Origin: Lates calcarifer
Taxonomy: Eukaryota > Chordata > Actinopteri > Centropomidae
Assembly (NCBI RefSeq): GCF_001640805.2
Contig: NC_066851.1
Span: 5,816,196 to 5,880,195 of the forward strand
DNA length: 64,000 nt
Reading direction: 5' to 3'
Below, piece after piece: positions 45,284-56,345 of this stretch. Numbering within the stretch: the first letter of the stretch is position 1; each line of letters begins with the position of its first letter. Position numbers and translations under genes: made by a program. The notes beneath the pieces are model-generated. The model saw nothing but the letters and a program-made list of their open reading frames with translations. It was not told where the DNA came from and searched no databases.

Positions 45284-46565
45284 TCTTTGTGTTTTTGGCT
45301 GGTATTGCTGGCAGAGCAAACTGAGAAAAAGTGACACACACTCACACATAGAGCATTGCTGCATTGCAGCCAGAGTTATTGTGCTGAAATGAATCTGCTG
45401 TTGTATAATTTGAGGAGATCACTTTCAACAGGCTGTTGTGTGAAGTGCAGAGCCACTGAGAGGATTCAGCCTCTCCTGTTTTGAATGGCAGTAGAGTTGC
45501 CCATAAATCCTTGTCCTGGAGCTGTTGCTAAGGAACTACTCTCTCAAGGCCGTTGATCTCTAGATAGGTGGTGAAAACACTTTACAATAATGGCAGCATT
45601 AAGACTTAACAAACCAATAATCTGTGACATTTAAAAAAAAAAAGTGTTGCACTCCTCTCCAATGCCTGTTGATTTACCACAATAGGCCTTATGACTCAGA
45701 CTACCCTCATTTCAACAAAGATGTGACACCAATTTAGGATTTAGACTCTCGCCTTCATTTGTCTGCTTAAAATGCAACCAAAAAATGAAGAGCTACACAT
45801 AAAAACACTACAAAACAACAATGAATGTGTCCCTCAAACATGTCTTGCCTGTGAAGCCAAAGCCTGATATCTTATTCCTCTGTGCCATAGAGCTCCATAG
45901 TTGTCAAAAACTCTTTAAACACACCAGTGAGCCACACTGGTATAACAGGAACATGCAACTGGGTGATATGCTCCTTTATTACCATGAACATGAGACCTGT
46001 AGTTTATTTTAAGCCAGTTGTCTGTATATAGTCTTGGTGCTGTAAACACTCACTACACCAATCTGTATAAATCTGTGGCTGAAAATAGTGCCCAGCAAAT
46101 ATACTATTTACTCCTGTCTGAAAAATGTTTGTCACAAGTACAGTGCCCAGCTGTTTTAGTATGGTACCAAGCATTATGTAAAAAATGACTTGACTAGACA
46201 AAGTTTGCAGTGTGTTTCCTGGTAGCCTACTACAGTAAATACAGGGTGGATGGCTTGGAGTGTCTGAACTTTGACACTGGAAACAGCAGCCTACCAACAG
46301 TCACCACTGGTTTCTTCTAACAATGACCATGATCATTCCATAAGACAGACAGAAGTACTTTTAGTTGCCCAAACTTACAAGCCTTCACCATAGATGCGTT
46401 AGATCAGACAAACGCTTATTTGAAGAATGTTAAATGGTCATAGAGGTCAGTCTGATTTTGTTGTGTAACTATGAGGATATGTTGGCAGTAACTGCAATAA
46501 TCCCCTAATAACTTTATAAAATATTAGTTTTCAATGTTTGTTTAGAAACAGCAGTTGACAAAATA
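45284..46565. other. Gene-free DNA
   Basis: No gene or repeat is recognised. A 97-codon minus-strand frame (46004-46297) lacks motifs. Confidence 0.45.
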
Positions 46566-46604
46566 AGAAAGTACCAAGACCACCTTATGGTCTTGGTACT
46601 TTCT
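46566..46604. repeat. Perfect 17-bp hairpin with 5-nt loop
   Basis: Positions 46566-46582 (agaaagtaccaagacca) and 46588-46604 are exact reverse complements, separated by CCTTA. The stem is too short and the loop too tight for a standard animal microRNA precursor. A second inverted pair follows at 46614-46769. Confidence 0.9.
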
Positions 46605-46613
46605 AACATGAAA

Positions 46614-46769
46614 CATGAACTTCATCAGCAGAACTGAAGAACTGAAAAACTGAAAACTGTAGATGTTTAAATTTCCATGTTTTTTCAAGCACTTAATGGA
46701 CTTCTTGTCCATGACCATGTCCATGGTAAAGTTGGGTCCATCTGCTGATGAAGATCACATATGTTCATG
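46614..46769. repeat. Inverted repeat pair with 12-bp arms
   Basis: TTCATCAGCAGA at 46621-46632 is the exact reverse complement of 46741-46752. Outside it, catgaac at 46614-46620 pairs with gttcatg at 46763-46769. With the hairpin just upstream this suggests a small fold-back element spanning about 46566-46770. No target duplication was found. Confidence 0.6.
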
Positions 46770-47835
46770 GACATGGATGTGAGATTGTTTTGTCGATTAA
46801 ATATTCAGACATTCCATAAATATTTCCATATGTGTTCAATTGTATGCTTCCTTATAGACAAAATGTCACATTACACATACATACATCTAAAGCTGTGCAG
46901 CAAATAAAATCATTCTCTAGGCAGCAATTAAATGGAAATAATTAATTGAAGGCTGCACTAAAAAAACAGCTCTAATTTGCTCTATTTTTGTTCTAAATTA
47001 CATAGTACTTTCCTTGACACTTCTTGGAAGATGCTAGCAAATGAAAGGCCTGTTAAATGAGGCATTATCAACAGGTATTCATGCCCCACAGACTGCTGGC
47101 ATTCAACACTTATATTTGGATAATCACTTTCTCTTTTGTAATAAAAAAAAAAATTCCATTTTGTTATCTACTTCTCACTTAAAGACAGCTAACTGTTTCT
47201 GCTTTCTAGATTGACAGACTGCTGTAGTTTCTTACATTTGATAATTACATTTGAGATTAGTAAAATTTTAACTCATACAGCTTAACTCAGCTCAACTAAT
47301 AAAACAAACTTCTGCAAATAACATCTCTCAGCCTAAACTCTCTCCACACGTATCTGCTTTGTCATAGATAAACCTTTCCTTGCGCCACCTCAGTGCCCTC
47401 ATCCGTCACCCCATCTTATCTCTCCCTCTGTCTCCTTCTCCTCTCAGTTAAAATTGTAAATCAGGTTTGTGTCCTCTCTCTTGGTTGTCACTTGGCTGCC
47501 AAACAGACAGCTACTGTGCTTGGTTTTCTAGACAGACCAGTGTTTCTTTCTCCTTTAGGGGGCAAAACAATGGAACATCATCATTTACTTTATCCCTGTG
47601 CTGTCAGGAAAGTTTTGGTTTTAAAAGAACTATGTCATTAAATGTCCCCTAGAGAGGTGTTTGTACATACAGACAAGTTTAGATTGAGATCATTTATATA
47701 GAACTTGTACATTTAGTTTTACCTGAGGGAGAGCTGAGTGAACTTCACTCTTTTTATTCCCTTTTTTTCCAAGGTCCTTTATAATCAACACCCACATATT
47801 CATACAGCTTCCAGTAGAAACAGTTTTCTACTATT
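46770..47835. other. Gene-free DNA
   Basis: No repeat or gene is recognised. An 82-codon plus-strand frame (47393-47641) has no domain and no ATG with supporting context. Confidence 0.45.
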
Positions 47836-48015
47836 GAGCCATTCTAGTGCAGCAGCAGCTGTTTAGTGCCTTGGGCAATGTAACAACAACATTAAATCTT
47901 AAGGGAGGCTTCCTCATTTTCCACACAGATTTACCAGCTGTTTCGGGATTTAAACCAGCAACCCACTGGTCATCAGCCTGTCTGCATGTCTGACTTAGAG
48001 CTGTCAGGCAATGTG
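47836..48015 (-). mobile_element. tRNA-derived SINE, decayed
   Basis: On the minus strand, GGTTTAAATCC (complement of 47946-47956) fits the RNA polymerase III box B consensus GGTTCRANTCC at the purine/pyrimidine level. It is preceded by 'gctgatgaccagtgggttgct'. Downstream come 'ggaaaatgaggaagcctccc' and 'ttgcccaaggcactaaacagctgctgctgcac', ending 'aatggctcaat'. These match the body of a widespread fish SINE ('ttgggcaaggcacttaacccc', then 'gctcagtgg'). Box A is not clear. It is not a functional tRNA gene, since no cloverleaf can be drawn. Confidence 0.65.
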
Positions 48016-49034
48016 ACACTTGTGACTAAATCTTCATATTATAATGGTGATGAAAAAGGTGTTGACTAACGATGAAACCTCAAACAAAATCTCTAAATCT
48101 CTTTGATGACAAAATTACAGATACACATTTTTGAAAAAACAATGTCATTAATCTTCAAGCAAGGTTACAGAAAAATAAATTAAAATTAAAGAAATTGTAT
48201 TTGAGTATATCCATTTTATTTTACTTTATACTACTCCCCTACATTTCAGAGGGAAATATTTACATTCATCCAACAGCTACAGTCACATGTAAAGTTTCAG
48301 ACTGATATTTCACAAAGAAAATGAGTTTAAATGTCGCTGCCAAACTCACTGACAAAAACAGATCTTTAACCTCACAGGAGTTGCTGGAATACCACTGCCA
48401 TAATAAATTAGTTTGTGTTATTGTGTGACTTTCCATGGTGAAAGACATATTCAGATCCTTTACATAAATAAAACTATTGATATCAGGACTGAGACTAAAG
48501 TCAAAATTGTCTGAAAAGGATAAGTGTGGTACCTACAGACCACCACAAACTGCAACTTCAAAAATACACTATATAATAGTAAAAGCTTTGTAATGGTGGG
48601 TTTTATTAGACCTGTTTTACTAAAGTGCATTAGACTGAGCCTGTTGTACCAGATAAACTTGTGATTCAGTTCTGTTTATCTATTAATAGTAAAAGAATAG
48701 ATTTGATGATGATTATAATTCAGCAATTACAAATGTAGCACTTTGAAAAACAGGCTGTATTAATTAAAGCCTAAAATAACAACTTTATTTGTTTATTTTT
48801 CCCCCTAAATTTTCTAAGTTAGGAGTTAAGTTATAAACTCTCACAAAATTAATTTAGCAACAAAGGAAACAGAAACAGCTGGGTATCTCCACCCACATCT
48901 CCCCGCTGAATATCAACAAAATCAGTTATTTAAATAATTAACTACTAAGTCTAATTTCATCCTGAAAGGCTCCATATTGTCTGAATTCAGTTCAGTCAGT
49001 TTTCGCTCCTCTTCATCCTGTATTAACATGACCC
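48016..49034. other. Gene-free AT-rich DNA
   Basis: Nothing recognisable. Confidence 0.45.
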
Positions 49035-49120
49035 ACACGTGTGTGTGTGCGTGCGCGCGTGTGTGTGTGTGTGTGTGTGTCCATGTTTGTACACACACAC
49101 ACACACACACACGCACATGC
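49035..49120. repeat. TG run and CA run in inverted arrangement
   Basis: A TG/CG alternating run (49038-49080) is followed by 10 bases (ccatgtttgt) and a CA run (49091-49112). The two runs are complementary and can form a long imperfect hairpin or cruciform. The 101-codon and 66-codon frames across it are translated dinucleotide repeat. Confidence 0.9.
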
Positions 49121-50952
49121 ACATCAACACAGCAGGGTGTGGTACAGCAGCTGTAGAAATTAATTATGGATGTATGCTTCTAATGGCATATGTAGGGTGC
49201 TCTTGTGCTTTCTGTCTCTTCAACAGGTGTGAAGGGGAAAAAACAGCTGTAAAACAGAAAAACAACATCTGCATACACAGTATAATATGTGGTATATTGT
49301 ATTTTTCTTCAATATATCACTATTTGGTTGTGAAACAACCTTGATTTCCTCATAAAGATATAATGTATGCTGTAGTTTGAACTAGCCTGTCATAAATTGT
49401 GCATGCATTATTCAAAAATCTTGTATTCATTGTGTAGACATATTTCATTTTCAGTGGGGTATATTTACATGGTCATACATTTTAAAAGCGCATCGTAAAG
49501 TTCTTGTTGGGGAGGAAAAGTGTGGTGAATTATTCCAAAACTGTGTGAAACAAAACAACAGCTGTGTTTGGTTTCATTCTGGAGGAGAGGAGCTAAAAAT
49601 AAGAATGAAGGAGAAAGTGTGTGATTAACAAAGACTTGAAATGAGTATGATTAAGTTACCATAAACTGGATAGATATTTTCCCACCTTGAAGTTGAAGCA
49701 CTGTAGAGATGCAGTGAAAAAATAACACTTTATCAACAGACACTGTTTTAAATGTTTTAAATTTGCACACTTTGAGGTGGCACAGCAACAGATGTCATGC
49801 CCCAGGTGTCTTAGTTTTTTCACAAGTTTTCATAAGTTGTTAACACTGTCAGTTAGTATTAGTATAGTTAGCTGTTAGAATTGTTGTCACTGGCACTTGT
49901 TTATTCGCACCTGTGCCCCTTGGAAAGAAGGAAAAAACAGCACGGATGAGACAACACAGGCAATATAGAGGTTGACAAGTGTCATAACCACCTGTGCAAA
50001 CAAATGAACAATTATCACTATTAACTATGTAACCTGCACAAACATGAGAGTGAAAGAGCAAGATGAAATCATTAAAAAATGCTTGTGTGTAAGTGTAATT
50101 TTTGACGTTAATCATCAGCTGCATATTCATGGAAAGCACTTCTGTTAATATAAACACACATGCACACTGAGGGCTTTATGAGTATGAGCAGGATGAAAGG
50201 GCAGTGCCTCTAGAGGCTAAAGGATACTGTTTCGGGGATAGTCAAGGTGTGTGTGTTTGTGTGTGTTTGCACTGTGATTCTTTTCATGAAGGGGAGATGA
50301 AAGAGAAGACAAAGCAGACTGGAAATAAACACAGTGTCTGCCTGACTGTTGGTATTAGTTTTGTACAAGTGTGTGTGAGTATACAACTACTGCAGGTGTA
50401 TGTGTGCCCAGTGTACCTGAATCCACACTGACTTCCCTAAACTGACGCACTGATACTGATACTGCTACATGCCCGTATTTGTGTTGTGTTGTGTGTACTA
50501 AGGGTAACTGTAGTGGTTGCTTTGCTTATACCCATATTCATTTATATTAAATTTACACAATTCAACCACTTCAAATATAAAAACAACAGTTTGTTTTAGT
50601 GATTGCATAAACTGGCAACTCCAAGTTCTGAACCCATTAACATGACAGAAGATATTATTTTAATTTTCTAGAAAAAAAATATGTTTTTCTTCTCACAACC
50701 CATAATGCATTTTGATGATGCCTTTTCTCATGTGGGGTAATTAAATTAGATTACATGTGTGTAAAATGGTGCAGTGTTCTGCACACCCTTCACATCAGAT
50801 ACTACAGAAGGAACACATATCCATTAATCTAACTTAGCGCAGCCCCAACCCAAATGCTATTATAAACTGTATTTTAATGTGCAATTGATTGTGTGTCTTT
50901 TTTCTAACTGAAAGAGCAAAACTCAAAATATGTGAACTGGGCATATGTTGGA
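49121..50952. other. Gene-free DNA with a small TG patch
   Basis: A TG patch lies at 50247-50269. A 102-codon minus-strand frame (49849-50157) has no recognised domain. No named repeat. Confidence 0.45.
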
Positions 50953-50957
50953 TGTGT

Positions 50958-50994
<37 letters not shown>
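50953..50994. repeat. (TG)n microsatellite
   Basis: About 20 TG units with one interruption. The 80- and 104-codon frames starting here are shadows of the run. Confidence 0.95.
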
Positions 50995-50995
<1 letters not shown>

Positions 50996-51315
50996 ACACC
51001 TTCAGCAACAAAAGGCACAAAAATATTTCCATGCATTTCACTTACAAAACTACACTACATGAAAGTGCAGTTCATAGCTCAAATCAAAATTCCACCTGTT
51101 CTGTGCAAACACAACCTCAGTGCAGAAGTATGTGTGTGCGCCTCTGCAGGTTTCTCAAGGACACAAAGGAGGGTCCAGGGATTTTAGGTTTTATTATTTT
51201 GGTATCATTTTGGGCTTTCATGTCTCCTGACAGTATCTTACTTTGAAACAGTCCATAGAGACACTAAAAACTTTTTTCCTGGAAATCACTGGGACTGATG
51301 ATTTTTTTTTTCAAG
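50995..51315. other. Short gene-free interval
   Basis: No feature is recognised. A 9-nt T run lies at 51302-51310 next to the start of the following repeat. Confidence 0.4.
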
Positions 51316-52366
51316 AACTAATGGGACATTTTGGGAAACATTACACTTCCTCCCAAGAGTTAGATGAGAAGATCAATTATACTGTCACGTCTGTGTACTA
51401 AATATTAAGCTAGAGCCAGCAGGCGATTAGCTTGGCTTAAGGACTGGCAGCAGGGGGAAACAGCTAGCCTGGCTCTGTCCAAAGGTAAACCAAATCTGCC
51501 AACCAACATTCCCAAAGCTTGCTAATTAACATGTTGAATTTTGTTTGTTTAAAGTGTAAAAACAGCAAGGTGCAGTTTTACAGGGAGTTATGTGCTGAAT
51601 CTGAGCTTAGAAAATCCAAATGCCAGGTACTCTCTGGGGGAAAGAAATGCAACAGGTGGTTCTCCACAGTGTACCTTTAATCATGACTTCAGGAAGTTGT
51701 TTCCCCCTTTTGCATTGTTAATGCTAAGCTAAACAAATCACCTTCTGGCTTTGGCTTCAGAGGCTTTCTGTAAGTTTTCTCTGCCACCACAAGTGGTTTC
51801 TTGCTGAGAGTAGGTCTAGACTATACTCTTATTATTAAAATATTTACAAAGACAGACAGTTTCCATCATCAGCACTAGGCGACAGCGGCAAGGAAAAACT
51901 TCCTTTTAAGAAGCAGAAACCTGGAGCAGAACCAGACTCAAATTATCAATGAAATGGTGTTAGCTAGCTTTCATTTAGCATCACTGATTTACTGGTTAGG
52001 TAGCCACTTTATGAACACATTTTGATTTATTTTTTCCTTGCTATACTTTAAAACCATAGATCAAATAAGTAATCCTGTCAAACCTTACTTGTCTGGATGT
52101 AATACGCAGGCTCAGATGCAGTAGTGTGGCTGTGGTGAGCAGGATGCTATAAATGATCTGTGCATGTGATGGAGGAATGCACAGAGCAGGGGAAAAATTC
52201 AACTGAATTACATTAAATCTAGTTGTTGATAAGTAAACAACTGTTAATGTTAACGTTATGCTAAAACTTATTTAATACACAGATATGAGAGAGGTATCAT
52301 TTTTTTCATCTAAATCTTGGAGAAAATGAGAATAAAGGCATTTCCCTACATGTCGACTGTTCCTAT
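51316..52366 (+). repeat. Fold-back repeat, copy split by later insertion
   Basis: The left arm reads 'aatgggacattttgggaaaca', then 'agagttagatgagaagatcaat', 'agcaggcgattagcttggcttaagg' and 'agggggaaacagctagcctggctctgtcc'. The right arm at 52278-52366 reads 'agatatgagagaggtatca', then 'catctaaatcttggag' and 'gcatttccctacatgtcgactgttcctat', an inverted counterpart of the left end. The inner right-arm piece 'gttaatgctaagctaaac' occurs at 51717-51735. About 500 bases of other sequence, including a LINE tail, separate it from the outer right arm. The copy was therefore interrupted after insertion. Confidence 0.65.
51855..51942 (-). mobile_element. LINE-type 3' tail fragment, nested
   Basis: On the minus strand it reads 'tgagtctggttctgctccaggtttctgcttcttaaaagg' followed by 'aagtttttccttgccgctgtcgcc', the same tail as at 9370-9580 in the opposite orientation. 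Its extent beyond these ends is unclear. It lies inside the fold-back repeat copy. Confidence 0.6.
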
Positions 52367-52799
52367 AAGGTGGGTTTGCGGTGTCTAGTCTCAGACTGTT
52401 GCTCCTAAACCACACCAGAATGATTTCTCAGTTCAAGTATCTGATACGAAAATACGATTACGATGTAGATGTAACTGATCAAGACAAGCAAACCACTCTC
52501 ATCACCTACTCCACCATCTGGGTGTCTGTCTCAAACTGGGATCCTCTAATTGGGCTCTTTCCTTTTGACAACAAAGCCACAGAATCTGGACTCCTCTCCC
52601 TTCTCCAACTGCCAAATCAACCAAGCACCCAATCTGCCCCTCTGTCTGACCAACTTCAGCTCATTCACACAAGCATTTCTTTTCTTAACAGCTCTATCCT
52701 CCAGGTTTCCTACTGCGCTGTAACATGCATTCTACCCTCTCAGAAACACTGCCAGCAGCACCCTCATCTCGAGGACACGGCCCTTTTGAGCCATAGTTA
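52367..52799. other. Open stretch without recognised gene
   Basis: A plus-strand frame with its first ATG at 52420 runs about 126 codons to a stop at 52798-52800. It contains no domain motif, signal sequence or splice context, and its composition (Ser, Leu, Gln) is unremarkable. It starts next to the end of a repeat. I treat it as a chance frame. Confidence 0.3.
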
Positions 52800-53300
52800 G
52801 CGACAGTGTCTGTGCGCGCGAGTGAAAGGGACAGAGAAAGAACGAGAAAGAGTGTGAATGTGCAAATGTGCGGGGGGCGATAATGACAAGTGAGCCTGTA
52901 TGAGGTTAGCCGCAGGCTACTAACCTGCTCATGAACTTGTCCATCACTGATCACGCACAGACACGCACACACAGAGTCACAAGACTCAATTCAGAACCAA
53001 ATATATTACATTTCAGTGGGAAAGAGGGAGATAAAGCAGCAGAGAGAGACTGGAAGAGATTGAAAACTAAGCTTAAGGGGGTGGGGACTGAATGAGGAGA
53101 GAAACCGTGATTCAGACTGTAAGAAAAAAAAAAAAATTCAATGTGATTTCACTGTAATGAGAATAGTTATGAGGTGGGATGACGGGAACACAGAAGGACT
53201 GAGAGAAGATAGGGAAGAAAATAGAGGGATGAAGGAGATTAAATAGAGATGGGTAGAAATAGAAACAGAAAGGCAGAATAAAGCATGCAATACAGTGCTA
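52800..53300. repeat. Purine-rich low-complexity tract
   Basis: The plus strand is rich in GA, AGAG and GGGA, with an A run at 53126-53138 and a short CpG-dense piece at 52812-52822 (gtgcgcgcgag). It is not coding. Confidence 0.65.
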
Positions 53301-53469
53301 GGAGGAAAATGTTCTTCTAGCAGTACAGAGAGATGGTGATCAAAAACCTAAAGCACATCATTATTGAATAATACATGCAGGAAAATGTGTGCTGACCTGT
53401 GACAATCTGCTTTGATAAATATTACACTTTCTAATAAAGCATCTTGTAGCCACCTGTTAGGATTAAGAG

Positions 53470-54480
53470 AAATTTTAGCATGGCAAAATTTGTCACCTAA
53501 CACAAAATACAGCTGAGGCTGATGGGAATGTCTTTACATTTCAGGTATTTAGTCCAAAACCAAATTATTAGACAAAGTAGAAGTTTGACCTGACAGTGGT
53601 TCTAGATTATCATTAGGAACAATGTCTGTGCCAAATATTTTGTGCCAAACCATAGAGGTGGAGACATTTCACTGGATAACTGCAAACTCTGACCTGCTGG
53701 TGAGATTGCCAGAGTCATTAGTTATAAATTAGTTACAAGTGATTCATTGCTCCACTGCCTCAGTGCTGACCAGGACCCAAAAGGAGAAAACACATTACAC
53801 CCATTTTAAAGTCCTTACGTCAGTTGCCTGTCAGTTGATGTACTAATTTCAAAATTCTCGTCCTTGTCTCTAAAGCACTTCACAGTCTTGCACCAGCCCA
53901 CTTGTCTGATACATTTCTAATTTATGAACTAAAACAACTGATCAGGTCCTCGGGCATGAGTCTTTTAGCTGTTCCAAAGAGCAGGACAAAAACTTGTTGA
54001 GGCAGATTTTAGTTTTTATGCTATGAGCTGCTGCAACAATCTGTCTGAGGATCTGAGAACAGCTGAAAGTGCTGATCTCTTCAAACACAAACTTGTACCT
54101 CTTTAACCTGGCTTTTGATGAGAATATACTTAATTCTTTTAATAATTTGTTTTATTCATGTTTAAATATGTTCTGTTCCCTTTCATTGATTTTTTTAAAA
54201 ATACATTTTTACCTCTTTTATTGGTTTTGATATTACTTTTTTCACCATTTTCATTTCTCATGTGCTTTGTCAAATCATCTTAGAATTGAACTGTCTTATT
54301 ATCAGCTTTTCAGTTATTTGAGAAAATTGTGAAGTGCACTCACCTATATGGAAGGTGCTAAACAAATAAAGTCTGACTAATTAATATTTGTCACCTGGGC
54401 ACCATTACATCAAATCTCATGGCAATGCTAAAGCCACAAGCTCTTAGAAGATTTAGCAGACATTACATTAGGACTGAACA
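53470..54480 (+). repeat. Dispersed repeat ('catggcaat' family), copy 2, interrupted
   Basis: The left part (53470-53720) carries 'agctgaggctgatgggaatgtc', 'aggtatttagtccaaaaccaaattattagac' and 'tttgacctgacagtggttctagat', matching the 30-kb copy. The tail piece 'caaatctcatggcaatgctaaagccacaag' reappears at about 54410-54440, after a LINE fragment. The LINE therefore seems to have inserted into an existing copy. Confidence 0.6.
53740..54372 (+). pseudogene. L2-like LINE fragment: ORF2 C-terminus and 3' tail
   Basis: In pieces across frames the plus strand reads VLTRTQKEKTHYTHFK, then KILVLVSKALHSLAPAHLSD, then LIRSSGMSLLAVPKSRTKT, and NLYLFNLAF near 54093-54116. These correspond in order to the last part of an L2-type LINE ORF2: 'LTRTRK..HITPIL..LHWLPV', 'FKILLLVFKALHGLAPSYLSDLL', 'RSSG..LL.VP..R.KT', 'LKTHLF.LAF'. 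The reading needs several frameshifts and meets stops, so it is dead. The 3' tail 'aattgtgaagtgcactc' ends 'gtgctaaacaaataaagt' at about 54372, as in LINEs of this group. The 5' end is truncated, as is usual for target-primed reverse transcription. Confidence 0.75.
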
Positions 54481-55059
54481 GCATTTAAAATGTAACTATA
54501 TCTTCCCATTAAAAGTTTAAGACTGTGGCAATTAGGGGCCAGATGAGTAAACAAGACATCTGTCAACATCCAGCCAATGAACTTAAGTCTAAGTGGTTTT
54601 TCTCCGTGATTCGGCCAAAATTCAACTTGTTAAACCAAAACAATAAGAAGTGGCAACATCTCTGAAGCTACATAAATGTTTAATCTTGAGCTTCATCTTG
54701 AGTCATCTAATGAAATTAGGAGTTGAGTGGAGGTTGTTCCAGTGAGATGAGTGGTACTGTAGAAACAACAAAGAAAACAGTCAATTTAGAAAAAAGGTTG
54801 GCTCACTGTTATTGGCACAACAACAAACACTCCATTTTATAATTTAATTTCAGCAATAATTTCCAGGTTAACCTTCTCTCATAATGAATAGCCATAAATG
54901 TCATGTCATCTTGATCCAATTTATGATGGAGGAACATAATTTTCATTTAATTTGTGCTCACAACTGGTAATCAAGTAAGTTCATGTTCATTTCTGAGAAA
55001 AAAAAAGTCTGCTTCAAGTACCTGCTCAATTTCCTGTATTTATCGCCATAGGCACAAAT
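54481..55059. other. Gene-free DNA
   Basis: Nothing recognisable. Confidence 0.4.
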
Positions 55060-55087
55060 CACACACACACACACACACACACACACA
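55060..55087. repeat. (CA)14 microsatellite
   Basis: An uninterrupted CA run of about 14 units. Confidence 0.95.
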
Positions 55088-56174
55088 GATGCCTATCTCT
55101 CTTTCCATTAGTTCCAAATGCCAGGTTGTGCATAAGGATCAGATTGGCTGCTTGAGATTACAGGTCAAAATGCAAAATCAGGCAGTGGTTATCAAGCAGG
55201 GAACGCTTCCATGCAAAGTCTAGCATGAACATATGCACATTTTCACATTTGTACCTGTATTTGTTAGATGGAGTGACATGTACATGGCTCCCACTCTTAA
55301 ATTGCACATGTGACTGTACTCTTGCCTCTGCTCTCAGCCATTTCTCAGGCACACTGAATCTTTTCACAGAGTAAAAGCACTTGTTTAAAATTTCAAGCTT
55401 TTGCAGAAAGCGTTACTTTTTGAATGGGAGAAAAAGCACACAGGGTACAGAGGATTCAAAAGAAAGAAGCAGAACATTCATTTTTCAGGTTCACTTCAGT
55501 ATAATGAAAAGGACAGTCTTTCTGCCTTTCCGTTTATATACTGAGCTTCATTTTTTGCTGTGCTTTACTTGTTTTTTTTTTTTCCTTCTTCCTTTCACTC
55601 TTGCTGCATTTTTTACTCCCCTTTCCCCTCCTTTCTCCTTATCTTTATCTGTCTTTCCCCTTACAGGTAACCTGTTAGAGTAGATCAGCAAATTAATTTT
55701 CTGAGAATACATTAACACCTCATATCCTCTGGCACTGTCAGAAATCTGTGTGCGTGTGTTAGTTAGTGTGAGAGAGAGACAGAGAGAGGCACAGAAAGAG
55801 AAGAAAAAATGTGATAGCAAGGTGATAACAAGTATGAATGCAGCACCACAGGGGGTGATTATAATTAGACCTCAGTTTGGTTAAAGTTGCACAATTGCAC
55901 ACGTACACACAAACTCACACAAAAACATGACCTGGCATTGAATTTCACCCAATTTTCCTTGACTCAGCTCACTTCTCCTTTCTCACCTGTATTTTTCCAC
56001 AAGATGTGTTAAAACCTGACCCAGTATTTTCTGCAGCTGCTCAAAGAAACTCTGGAAAACTTTTGTGCTGGAAAAAATATTAAAGAGTTTCAGCAAAAAA
56101 AGCAAGTCTGTAGAATTCTGATCTGATATTGTGTTGAACACCATCTTTAATAGTCTGTATGTGAAATAGGGAAC
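55088..56174. other. Gene-free DNA with a pyrimidine-rich patch
   Basis: A T/C-rich stretch lies at 55570-55660 and a GA patch at 55770-55805. The 90- and 100-codon frames here overlap each other on opposite strands and reflect this composition. Confidence 0.45.
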
Positions 56175-56345
56175 TACACTCAGCAACCAGTTAGCTTAGC
56201 TTGAAGAAGCTGGATGCAGGGGGAAGCAGCTACCTAGCACCATATTAAATGTACAGATATGAGAGTGGTATCAATCTTCTCACCTACCTCTTGACAAGAG
56301 TCAGTAAGTGTATTTCTCAAAATGGTGAACCATTCCCTAAACACA
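56175..56345 (+). repeat. Fold-back repeat, right-half copy
   Basis: The sequence 'cagttagcttagcttgaagaagctggatgcagggggaagcagcta' is followed by 'agatatgagagtggtatcaatcttctcacctacctcttgac', then 'gtaagtgtatttctcaaaatggtgaaccattccctaaa'. The last part is the conserved right end of this family. Confidence 0.7.

Noticed and set aside
46566..46604. Possible microRNA precursor
   Set aside because: A 17-bp stem with a 5-base loop is too short for a Drosha/Dicer substrate.
47836..48015. Possible tRNA gene because of a good box B on the minus strand
   Set aside because: No acceptor stem or anticodon arm can be formed, and the downstream sequence matches a fish SINE body.
52420..52800. 126-codon plus-strand open frame
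   Set aside because: No recognisable domain, signal peptide or splice structure. The length is within chance expectation for 64 kb of DNA scanned in six frames.
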